From Lachnospiraceae bacterium (GTDB taxonomy: Bacteria > Bacillota_A > Clostridia > Lachnospirales > Lachnospiraceae), in the NCBI GenBank assembly GCA_024684065.1, contig JAIKXO010000040.1:1-12125 (forward strand): a stretch of 12,125 nucleotides of DNA, read 5' to 3'. Every line of letters starts with the position of its first letter. Position 1 is the stretch's first letter. A program made the position numbers and the translations under genes. Under the pieces are notes generated by a model. The model was not told the origin of the DNA. It was given only the letters and a program-made list of their open reading frames with translations, and did not search any database. Of the stretch, positions 6,241 to 12,125 are shown in pieces.

Positions 6241-7326
6241 TTAATCTCCGAAGCTTATTCCAAGCATCCTTGCTTCCTGAATTATCGTGGCATCGGGCTC
6301 CATATATTTAAGCTTGCCGGCAACATCCTGAAGAGGTATCTTTGTGATCTCTCTGTTAACTATACCGACCATGTAGCCGTAATCCTGATCAATAATAAGC
6401 TGGGCCGCTTTGGTTCCGAGCCTTGAAGCAAATACTCTGTCATAAGGGACAGGGCTTCCGCCTCTCTGTGTATGTCCGGGAACAGTAACTCTTATTTCCT
6501 GTCCGGTACGCTTCTCTATCTCGGCGGCTATTTCATAGGAAACAGAAGGATATTTAGCCTTGCTTTCTTCTAAGCTCTTCTTAAGCTCCTTCTTGCCCAT
6601 CTTTGCCCTTTCCTTTGAAATGGCGCCCTCCGCTACGGCAAGGATCGTAAAGGTGCTTCCTCTCTTGGTCCTTAAGTTGATGGCGTCCACTATCTTATCT
6701 ATATCATAAGGGATCTCCGGGATCAGGATGATATCCGCGCCGCCTGCCATTCCTGCATTTAAGGTAAGCCATCCTACTCTGTGTCCCATAACCTCGACTA
6801 TGAAAACTCTGCTGTGGGAAGAAGCCGTAGTATGTATACAGTCGATTGCATTCGTTGCGATATCCACCGCACTCTGGAAACCGAAGGTCATGTCAGTCCC
6901 CCAGAGATCATTATCGATGGTCTTTGGCAGAGTGATTATGTTAAGGCCTTCTTCTCTTAAAAGGTTAGCGGTCTTGTGCGTTCCGTTTCCGCCGAGTATT
7001 ACGAGGCAGTCAAGATTCAGCTTGTAATAATTCTGCTTCATTGCGGCAACCTTGTCGACCCCGTTCTCATCCGGTTCCCTGATGGTCTTAAAGGGAGTTC
7101 TGGAACTTCCGAGTATCGTTCCGCCTCTTGTAAGTATCCCTGAAAAATCAGAATAGGTAAGCAGCTTGTAATTGCTGTATATCAGACCTCTGTAGCCATT
7201 GTAAAAGCCGTAGATCTCAACGTTATCGCCGCCAAGCGAAAACCAAAGGGATTTTACAACTCCTCTCATAGCCGCATTTAAAGCCTGACAGTCACCGCCG
7301 CTCGTTAAAAAACCAACTCTCTTCAT
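6241..7326 (-). CDS. pfkA: 6-phosphofructokinase, mixed-signature type
   Basis: A 361-residue cytosolic glycolytic enzyme phosphorylating fructose 6-phosphate to the 1,6-bisphosphate. Motifs: FLTSGGD near the N terminus, GGNGT (112-116), PKTIDND (134-140) with the catalytic base expected at Asp138, MGH (180-182) and PGHTQRGG (283-290). Position 115 is Gly, as in ATP-dependent enzymes (E. coli Gly104). Position 135 is Lys, as in pyrophosphate-dependent enzymes (E. coli Gly124). Asn114 replaces the Asp of the usual GGDG. The Gly/Lys combination is known in ATP-using PFKs of some lineages, so ATP is more likely than pyrophosphate but not certain. AGGAG (7334-7338) lies 7 bases before the ATG. 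The gene probably heads an operon with dnaX; the 180-bp gap upstream holds one copy of the palindromic repeat. Confidence 0.95.
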   Translation of the reverse strand: MKRVGFLTSGGDCQALNAAMRGVVKSLWFSLGGDNVEIYGFYNGYRGLIYSNYKLLTYSDFSGILTRGGTILGSSRTPFKTIREPDENGVDKVAAMKQNYYKLNLDCLVILGGNGTHKTANLLREEGLNIITLPKTIDNDLWGTDMTFGFQSAVDIATNAIDCIHTTASSHSRVFIVEVMGHRVGWLTLNAGMAGGADIILIPEIPYDIDKIVDAINLRTKRGSTFTILAVAEGAISKERAKMGKKELKKSLEESKAKYPSVSYEIAAEIEKRTGQEIRVTVPGHTQRGGSPVPYDRVFASRLGTKAAQLIIDQDYGYMVGIVNREITKIPLQDVAGKLKYMEPDATIIQEARMLGISFGD

Positions 7327-7390
7327 AGCCTCGCTCCTTTTCTTAAATATTTTCTTTTACCGCTAATATAAACTATGTGAAGGCCAAAAG

Positions 7391-7462
7391 TGATATCAAT
7401 AAAACCTTTCACCCACCGGCAGGCAAGCTTGCCGTGGATTCAGGCTTTTTACCCTGATATCA
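7391..7462 (+). repeat. 72-bp palindromic repeat, copy A (between fumarase beta and pfkA)
   Basis: The copy begins and ends with TGATATCA. It has a GC-richer centre that folds on itself: CCAC-C-GGCA with TGCC-GTGG, or the internal perfect palindrome GGCAAGCTTGCC (7422-7433). It is 67/72 identical to the reverse complement of copy B (8089-8160), and the match extends to AAAAG at 7386-7390. In the minus-strand transcript the hairpin is followed by GGTTTTATT, so it could act as a terminator or processing site after the fumarase beta gene. It carries no coding sequence and has the look of a small, non-autonomous dispersed element. Confidence 0.85.
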
Positions 7463-7506
7463 TATAAATAAGTATAAACAAATTTGAACTATACTTCAAT
7501 TACAAG

Positions 7507-8070
7507 TTAAGACTTGCGGTCATTATCTTCATACAGATCATTTCCCTTATTATCGATAACTACGATAACAGGAAAATTCTCCACCGTAAGCTTCCGTATA
7601 GCCTCAGTTCCCAGGTCATCATAGGCTATGACCTCTGATTTTTTGATACATTTGGAAAGCAGAGCCCCTGCTCCCCCGACAGCCGCGAAATATACGGCAT
7701 TGTTTTTTATTATGGAATCCTTTACCTCCCTGCTCCTTTTTCCCTTTCCGATCATTCCTTTAAGCCCCAGGTCAAGAAGCAGCGGGGTATATTTATCCAT
7801 TCTCGAAGAAGTGGTCGGCCCGGCAGAGCCGATCACCCTGCCTTCCCTTGCAGGAGAAGGACCCATATAATAAATGATATTATTCTTAAGATCGAAGGGA
7901 AGCTTTTTTTTCTTCGGATCAGAGCCATCTTCTTCTGTCAGGAATTCATACATTCTTTTATGGGCGGCATCTCTCGCAGTATAAATAACACCTGTAATAT
8001 ATACATAATCGCCTGATCTGAGCTCATTAACGGTTTCATCGCTTAAAGGCGCAGAAATATGTTTTTCCAT
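7507..8070 (-). CDS. Class I fumarate hydratase, beta subunit (C-terminal domain type)
   Basis: A 187-residue small subunit of the two-subunit, iron-sulfur class I hydro-lyases (fumarase; L-tartrate dehydratase is the alternative). Family motifs in order: TGVIYTARDAAHKR (26-39), YYMGPSPA (67-74), GSAGPTTSSRMDKYTP (81-96), GMIGKG (105-110), DDLGTEAI (151-158) and FPVIVVID (166-173). It supplies substrate-binding residues and pairs with the alpha subunit upstream. The start is ATG at 8070 with GGAG (8077-8080) 6 bases before it. A longer frame opening at 8103 would begin inside repeat copy B and was rejected. The 110-bp gap from the alpha stop is unusual for these paired genes and is filled by the repeat. 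Sequence alone does not settle fumarate against tartrate. Confidence 0.93.
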   Translation of the reverse strand: MEKHISAPLSDETVNELRSGDYVYITGVIYTARDAAHKRMYEFLTEEDGSDPKKKKLPFDLKNNIIYYMGPSPAREGRVIGSAGPTTSSRMDKYTPLLLDLGLKGMIGKGKRSREVKDSIIKNNAVYFAAVGGAGALLSKCIKKSEVIAYDDLGTEAIRKLTVENFPVIVVIDNKGNDLYEDNDRKS

Positions 8071-8088
8071 ATGATTCTCCGTATAGTA

Positions 8089-8160
8089 TGATATCAGGGT
8101 CAAAAGCCTGAACCCACGGCAAGCCTGCCTGCCAGTGGGTGAAAGGTTTTATTGATATTA
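8089..8160 (-). repeat. 72-bp palindromic repeat, copy B (between fumarase alpha and beta)
   Basis: This is the inverted counterpart of copy A. The ends are TGATATCA (8089-8096) and TGATATTA (8153-8160). The centre folds as CCCAC-GGCA with TGCC-(A)-GTGGG, one bulged base. Differences from copy A are five substitutions and no indels. It lies entirely between the alpha stop at 8181 and the beta Shine-Dalgarno at 8077. The fumarase mRNA therefore carries it as an intercistronic hairpin. Confidence 0.85.
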
Positions 8161-8180
8161 CTTTTAAACCTCACATCATG

Positions 8181-9023
8181 TTATATGATCCGCGTGCAAT
8201 GCCTGTTGACATGGCAGCATATGTTGACGGCAACCGGAAGCCCCGCAATATGGGTCGGACAGGTTTCGATATTTACCTTAAAGGCCGTATTGACGCCTCC
8301 AAGTCCCGCCGGCCCTATATTGAGCTTATTGATTTTTTCAAGCATTTCCTTTTCAAGCTCTGCTATATATTCAATATCGGAAAACTCATCAGCATTTCTC
8401 GTCAGGGCTTTTTTAGCGAGAACAGCGCATTTTTCAAAGGTTCCTCCTATCCCTACTCCCACTACCATCGGAGGACAGGCATTGGGACCGGCATCCTTTA
8501 CCGCCGTAAGTATCGCGTTTTTTACTCCTTCTATACCGTCCGCGGGCTTAAGCATAAAGATCCTGCTCATATTCTCGCTTCCGAAACCCTTAGGGGCTAC
8601 AGTAAGCTTTACCTTTTCACCTGAAACGATATTATAATGGATGATCGCAGGAGTATTGTCCCCGGTATTTACGCGTTTAAGAGGATCTCCTACTACCGAT
8701 TTTCTGAGATAACCGCCGACATATCCTTCTCTTACGCCTTCATTAACGGCATTCTCTAAATCTCCCCCGATAAAATGAACATCCTGGCCTATATCCATGA
8801 AGACCACGGCCATACCTGTATCCTGACAGATCGGTATCATTTCGGTCTTAGCAATCTCAAGATTTTCTGAAAGCAGGTCAAGGATTTTTTTTCCGACCTC
8901 AGATACCTCACGGTCATAAGCTTCCTTAAGGGCTTTTTTCATATCCTCCGAAAGGAAATGATTGGCTTGTATACACATTTCCTTTATATTTTCGGTTATT
9001 TCCTTTACATTTATCTCTCTCAT
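8181..9023 (-). CDS. Class I fumarate hydratase, alpha subunit (iron-sulfur domain)
   Basis: A 280-residue large subunit that holds the oxygen-labile [4Fe-4S] cluster activating water addition to fumarate to give malate (reversible). Marks: PICQDTGMAVVF with Cys66, VNTGDNTPA (118-126), PKGFGSENMS (144-153), GPNACPPMVVGVGIGGT with Cys183, and ETCPTHIAGLPVAVNICCH with Cys255. The three Cys in these motifs are the likely cluster ligands. The length fits the family. In fermentative Firmicutes the enzyme commonly serves the reductive succinate branch or amino-acid metabolism. No clear Shine-Dalgarno precedes the ATG, which follows a run of seven A and a T. The gene is separated from the gyrA terminator by about 90 bases, so it probably starts a new transcript. 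L-tartrate dehydratase is the alternative substrate call. Confidence 0.94.
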   Translation of the reverse strand: MREINVKEITENIKEMCIQANHFLSEDMKKALKEAYDREVSEVGKKILDLLSENLEIAKTEMIPICQDTGMAVVFMDIGQDVHFIGGDLENAVNEGVREGYVGGYLRKSVVGDPLKRVNTGDNTPAIIHYNIVSGEKVKLTVAPKGFGSENMSRIFMLKPADGIEGVKNAILTAVKDAGPNACPPMVVGVGIGGTFEKCAVLAKKALTRNADEFSDIEYIAELEKEMLEKINKLNIGPAGLGGVNTAFKVNIETCPTHIAGLPVAVNICCHVNRHCTRII

Positions 9024-9039
9024 ATTTTTTTAAACCGGA

Positions 9040-9093
9040 ATACTGAACAATTTCAGATATTCTTTATATATACTGAAAAATCTGTAATCTGAA
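9040..9093 (-). promoter_or_regulatory. Putative promoter/operator region of the fumarase genes
   Basis: Short CTGAA/TTCAG elements cluster here: ATACTGAA at 9040-9047 and again at 9070-9077 (30 bases apart), TTCAG at 9052-9056 forming CTGAA-4-TTCAG with the first, and AATCTGAA near 9086. The minus strand also contains TTCAGA, a 17-base spacer and TATATA, a weak sigma-A-like match. Clustered half sites suggest a repressor-binding region, but AT richness makes chance repeats possible and no regulator can be named. Confidence 0.3.
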
Positions 9094-9113
9094 TGATTTG
9101 ATCCATAAAACAA

Positions 9114-9157
9114 AGGATCTGTGCAAAAATACGGTATTATAATTTTGCACAGATCCT
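9114..9157 (-). terminator. Strong rho-independent terminator of gyrA
   Basis: A perfect 15-bp stem, AGGATCTGTGCAAAA (9114-9128) with TTTTGCACAGATCCT (9143-9157), has a 14-base loop. It lies 21 bases after the gyrA stop. On the minus strand it is followed by TTGTTTTATGG, a usable U-rich tail. It separates the gyrase operon from the fumarase genes. Confidence 0.85.
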
Positions 9158-9178
9158 AAAAGCAATCATAAGTTATGA

Positions 9179-11848
9179 TCATTCATCATCAGAAGAACCG
9201 TCCTGATCATCAGAATCGCCGGTATTTTCGAATTCATCGGGTTCTTCGTATCCGTCAGTATCTTTATATTCGTCAGTATCTTCATATTCATCGGTATCAT
9301 CAAATTCATCCACATTGACTTCATCATGGATAATGACCATCTTATCGGCCCTGTTTATCTTTTCGTCAGCTTCTTCGATACTGTCATATTCGTTAGTGCC
9401 GTCAGATATCTTTTCCCTCACCTTAGCTATCTTCGCGATGGTCACGCCGTTATCGAGATTCATGAGCTTGACACCCGATGTGATCCTTCCAAGCACAGAA
9501 ACATCCTTCATGGGGATCTGGATTATGACGCCCTCATTTGTTATCATCATGATCTCATTGTCATCATTTACCGACTTTACCCCGATGACATCTCCGGTCT
9601 TTCCAAGGCTCTTATAGCATTTAACGCCCCTGCCTCCTCTGTACTGGATATTGAATTCATCTATCATCGTTCTCTTTCCGTAGCCCTTTTCGGAAACTAT
9701 CAGAAGAGATTCGCCCTGATGATCAAGCTGCATCCCGACTATCTCATCTCCGTACATAAGGTTCATTCCCCTTACTCCCATAGAGGATCTGCCGGTCGCG
9801 CGCACATCCGTTTCCTTGAATCTGATGCACATCCCGTATTTAGTGACAAGGAAGATCTCGCTGTCCTTAGAGGTCGTTTTTACCTCAATAAGCTCATCAT
9901 CATCCTTGAGGTTTACCGCAATAAGCCCGTTCTTTCTGATATTGCCATATTCGGTTATCCTGGTCTTTTTGACGGTGCCCTTTTTGGTTACCATGAAAAG
10001 ATTATGCTCATTGTCATATTCAGTCACGGGGATCATCGCATTGATCTTTTCGCCGGGATTCATCTGGATCAGGTTGATTATGGCAACGCCTCTTGAGGTC
10101 CTTGAGGATTCCGGTATCTCATAGGCATTAAGCTCATAAACCCTTCCCTGGTTTGTAAAGAACATGAGCCTGGTATGGGTCGTCGTCATAAGGATATCCT
10201 CGATATAATCATCATCTATCGTGGACATCCCCTTGATGCCTCTGCCTCCCCGGTGCTGTGACTTAAAATTATCAACAGTCATCCTCTTTATATATCCGAG
10301 GTTTGTCATGGCTATTATCGTATTTTCATGGGGCACGAGATCCTCCATGGTAAAATCCGACTCGTCATAACCTATGCTCGTTCTTCTTTCATCCCCGAAT
10401 TTATCAGAGATTATATTGATCTCCTCTCTTATTACTCCCAAAAGGAGCTTTTCATCGGCAAGGATCGCTCTGTACTCCTCTATCTTTTTCTTAAGCTGGG
10501 CATATTCTTCCTCAAGCTTTTCACGCTCAAGACCCGTCAGAGCCCTGAGTCTCATATCTATGATAGCCTGAGCCTGAGCATCGCTTAACGCAAACCTTTT
10601 TATCAGCTCTTCCTTCGCTTCAGAAGGAGTTTTGCTGTTCCTGATTATATTTATGACCTCATCTATATTATCAAGAGCGATCAGCAGGCCTTCTAATATA
10701 TGAGCTCTTTCCTCTGCCTTATTAAGGTCATATCTGGTTCTTCTTGTTACAACATCCTTCTGATGATCAAGGTAATGCGAAAGTATCTCAAGGATACTCA
10801 TTACCTTCGGCTCGTTATTGACGAGCGCGAGCATTATCACTCCGAAGGTATCCTGAAGCTGGGTATGCTTATAAAGCTTATTGAGAACTATATTAGGGCT
10901 GACATCCTTTCTGAGCTCTATGACGACCCTCATTCCCTCTCTGTCGGATTCATCCCTCAGATCTGTGATACCGTCGATCTTTTTGTCCTTGACAAGCTCC
11001 GCTATTTTCTCTATAAGCTTTGCCTTGTTGACAAGATACGGAAGCTCGGTCACTATTATACGGTTTTTGCCGTTAGGCATAGCCTCTATGTTGGTAATGG
11101 CGCGGACTCTTATTTTTCCCCGTCCGGTCCTGTAAGCCTCCTCTATCCCTCTCGTGCCAAGGATCTCGGCACCGGTAGGAAAATCGGGACCCTTTATTAT
11201 GGAAAGGATCTCCTCTATTTCGGTATCCCTGTCCTCTTCAACCCTGTTATCTATCATTTTCGTAACGGCGCCTATAACCTCCCTTAGGTTATGCGGAGGG
11301 ATATTCGTAGCCATACCTACAGCTATACCGGTAGTACCGTTTACCAGAAGATTGGGATAACGGCCGGGAAGTACGGACGGCTCTTTTTCCGTTTCATCAA
11401 AGTTAGGAACAAAGTCGACGGTATCCTTGTTGATATCCGCAAGCATTTCCATCGATATCTTTGAAAGTCTCGCTTCCGTATATCTCATGGCGGCGGCGCC
11501 GTCTCCGTCAACGGAACCGAAATTTCCGTGACCGTCTACGAGAACGTATCTCATAGACCATTCCTGGGCCATATTTACCAATGCTCCGTATATCGAGCTG
11601 TCTCCATGAGGATGATATTTACCCATGGTATCACCTACGATACGGGCGCATTTTCTGTGAGGCTTATCGGGTCCGTTGTTCAGTTCTATCATTGAGTAGA
11701 GAACACGCCTTTGAACGGGCTTTAAACCGTCTCTTACATCAGGAAGAGCTCTCGACGCGATTACGCTCATTGCATAATCTATATAAGAGCTTTCCATAGT
11801 TTTTTTCAGATCAACCTCATGGACATTATCAAAAATTTTGTCATCCAT
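9179..11848 (-). CDS. gyrA: DNA gyrase subunit A
   Basis: An 889-residue DNA-cleaving subunit of the A2B2 gyrase that introduces negative supercoils. The winged-helix/tower part has the catalytic [10 protein letters not shown] with Arg122 and Tyr123. The quinolone region reads [12 protein letters not shown] (79-90): Ser84 and Gly88 stand at E. coli positions 83 and 87. The coiled coil runs about 360-500. The C-terminal beta-pinwheel starts with the GyrA box QHRGGRG (531-537), which marks gyrase rather than topoisomerase IV; a second box-like QYRGGRG is at 735-741. The last 48 residues are a strongly acidic tail with a threefold hexapeptide repeat. AGGAG (11861-11865) lies 12 bases before the ATG, a long spacing. 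gyrB lies immediately upstream in the same orientation, so the two are probably one operon. Confidence 0.98.
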   Translation of the reverse strand: MDDKIFDNVHEVDLKKTMESSYIDYAMSVIASRALPDVRDGLKPVQRRVLYSMIELNNGPDKPHRKCARIVGDTMGKYHPHGDSSIYGALVNMAQEWSMRYVLVDGHGNFGSVDGDGAAAMRYTEARLSKISMEMLADINKDTVDFVPNFDETEKEPSVLPGRYPNLLVNGTTGIAVGMATNIPPHNLREVIGAVTKMIDNRVEEDRDTEIEEILSIIKGPDFPTGAEILGTRGIEEAYRTGRGKIRVRAITNIEAMPNGKNRIIVTELPYLVNKAKLIEKIAELVKDKKIDGITDLRDESDREGMRVVIELRKDVSPNIVLNKLYKHTQLQDTFGVIMLALVNNEPKVMSILEILSHYLDHQKDVVTRRTRYDLNKAEERAHILEGLLIALDNIDEVINIIRNSKTPSEAKEELIKRFALSDAQAQAIIDMRLRALTGLEREKLEEEYAQLKKKIEEYRAILADEKLLLGVIREEINIISDKFGDERRTSIGYDESDFTMEDLVPHENTIIAMTNLGYIKRMTVDNFKSQHRGGRGIKGMSTIDDDYIEDILMTTTHTRLMFFTNQGRVYELNAYEIPESSRTSRGVAIINLIQMNPGEKINAMIPVTEYDNEHNLFMVTKKGTVKKTRITEYGNIRKNGLIAVNLKDDDELIEVKTTSKDSEIFLVTKYGMCIRFKETDVRATGRSSMGVRGMNLMYGDEIVGMQLDHQGESLLIVSEKGYGKRTMIDEFNIQYRGGRGVKCYKSLGKTGDVIGVKSVNDDNEIMMITNEGVIIQIPMKDVSVLGRITSGVKLMNLDNGVTIAKIAKVREKISDGTNEYDSIEEADEKINRADKMVIIHDEVNVDEFDDTDEYEDTDEYKDTDGYEEPDEFENTGDSDDQDGSSDDE
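9245..9298 (-). repeat. Three tandem 18-bp units in the gyrA acidic tail
   Basis: Units at 9245-9262, 9263-9280 and 9281-9298 are similar 18-mers encoding [12 protein letters not shown] and DTDGYE (residues 851-868), with more degenerate units on either side. Copy number can change by slippage without breaking the frame. Acidic GyrA tails are known to modulate gyrase activity in E. coli; the same role here is inference. Confidence 0.75.
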
Positions 11849-11971
11849 ATATAGATATTTCTCCTGCCGACAATTCTGTTTTTAATTATTTTCTTATCAG
11901 AAAAATACGTTATTTCCGATTTTCTTTTTTCATGACCATCTTTTTACAGATACGTAACCGACGGCCGCTTT

Positions 11972-11992
11972 CGGTAAATTTTACATTTACCG
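11972..11992 (-). other. Intercistronic hairpin between gyrB and gyrA
   Basis: CGGTAAAT (11972-11979) pairs perfectly with ATTTACCG (11985-11992) around a 5-base loop, starting one base after the gyrB stop codon. No U tract follows in the minus direction, so it is unlikely to be an efficient terminator. It may protect the gyrB 3' end or set processing in the gyrBA transcript. The bases downstream can form an alternative ACCGA/TCGGT stem that excludes it. The rest of the 145-bp gap holds no convincing promoter. Confidence 0.5.
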
Positions 11993-11993
11993 G

Positions 11994-12125
11994 TCATATA
12001 TCCAGATTTTTAACAAATCTCGCATTTTCTTCAATAAATTCACGCCTCGGCTCAACCTTGTCCCCCATTAAGGTTGTGAAAGTCAGATCAAGCTCAGAAT
12101 TTGTCTCTTCATCCATCGTAACCTT
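11994..12125 (-). CDS. gyrB: DNA gyrase subunit B, last 43 codons (5' part outside window)
   Basis: The minus strand is open from the right window edge to TGA at 11994-11996, encoding 43 residues. The end [20 protein letters not shown] followed by NLDI is the highly conserved C terminus of bacterial GyrB, whose Toprim/C-terminal region contacts GyrA. GyrB carries the ATPase of gyrase. The position directly upstream of gyrA, same strand, matches the common Firmicute gyrB-gyrA order next to oriC. The ATPase and most of the Toprim domain lie outside the window. Confidence 0.95.
   Translation of the reverse strand, partial: KVTMDEETNSELDLTFTTLMGDKVEPRREFIEENARFVKNLDI

Noticed and set aside
7327..7386. 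pfkA promoter TTCACA (7376-7381) with TAAAAG
   Set aside because: The -10 is only 4 of 6 with a 16-base spacer and alternatives are equally poor, so I did not call it.
8071..8103. Fumarase beta start at 8103
   Set aside because: It falls inside repeat copy B, while ATG 8070 has a properly spaced GGAG and gives the usual family N terminus.
7391..8160. The inverted repeats as ends of an insertion sequence
   Set aside because: The enclosed gene is a fumarase subunit, not a transposase, and each copy is a complete palindrome rather than a terminal repeat.
8139..8637. Two overlapping plus-strand open frames of 161 codons inside the fumarase alpha gene
   Set aside because: Both are antisense to conserved iron-sulfur domain sequence and their starts lie in or just past repeat copy B.
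9326..10096. 256-codon plus-strand open frame inside gyrA
   Set aside because: It is antisense to strongly conserved gyrA codons, has no recognisable domain and is one of several overlapping opposite-strand frames produced by the codon bias.
1..12125. CRISPR array, prophage or biosynthetic cluster
   Set aside because: No regularly spaced direct repeats, phage genes or pathway genes are visible; nearly all sequence is assigned to core genes.

Overview
The window reads as chromosomal core sequence from an anaerobic, low-to-moderate GC Firmicute, most likely family Lachnospiraceae (Butyrivibrio/Pseudobutyrivibrio-like). The grounds are the gyrB-gyrA order, the dnaX-ybaB-recR cluster, a two-subunit class I fumarase, a PFK of the GGNGT/PKTIDND type and the wording of the GyrA active-site region. 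Taxonomy is inferred from protein sequence recalled by eye, not from a search. Except for a truncated PIN-domain gene at the left edge, every gene lies on the minus strand. That fits leading-strand genes on one replichore near oriC, with the fork moving right to left.

Layout in the direction of transcription (right to left): the last 43 codons of gyrB (11994-12125); gyrA with a long acidic tail (9179-11848) and a strong terminator (9114-9157); class I fumarase alpha (8181-9023) and beta (7507-8070); 6-phosphofructokinase (6241-7326); dnaX, ybaB and recR, nearly contiguous (3675-6217); galM (2580-3623) with a probable terminator; a 640-residue membrane-anchored surface protein of unknown function (560-2482); tRNA-Pro(CGG) (438-511) with a promoter inside the end of the preceding gene and two tandem terminators. 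A convergent PIN-domain gene ends at 310.

The genes are mostly housekeeping: DNA topology, replication and recombination (gyrBA, dnaX, ybaB, recR) interleaved with central carbon metabolism (fumarase, PFK, galM). pfkA is only 23 bases from dnaX, so glycolysis and replication genes probably share a transcript.

The most unusual structure is a pair of 72-bp imperfect palindromes, 67 of 72 bases identical, in opposite orientation on either side of the fumarase beta gene. One copy separates the two fumarase subunit genes, which are normally adjacent. The copies look like a small non-autonomous palindromic repeat family. Other points: a possible -1 slip site in dnaX followed at once by a stop, where it would give a gamma-like product; a possible leaderless promoter for the surface protein; several starts without a visible Shine-Dalgarno; and natural Gly at the GyrA position equivalent to E. 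coli Asp87. I see no CRISPR array, phage, insertion sequence or clearly new multi-gene system.
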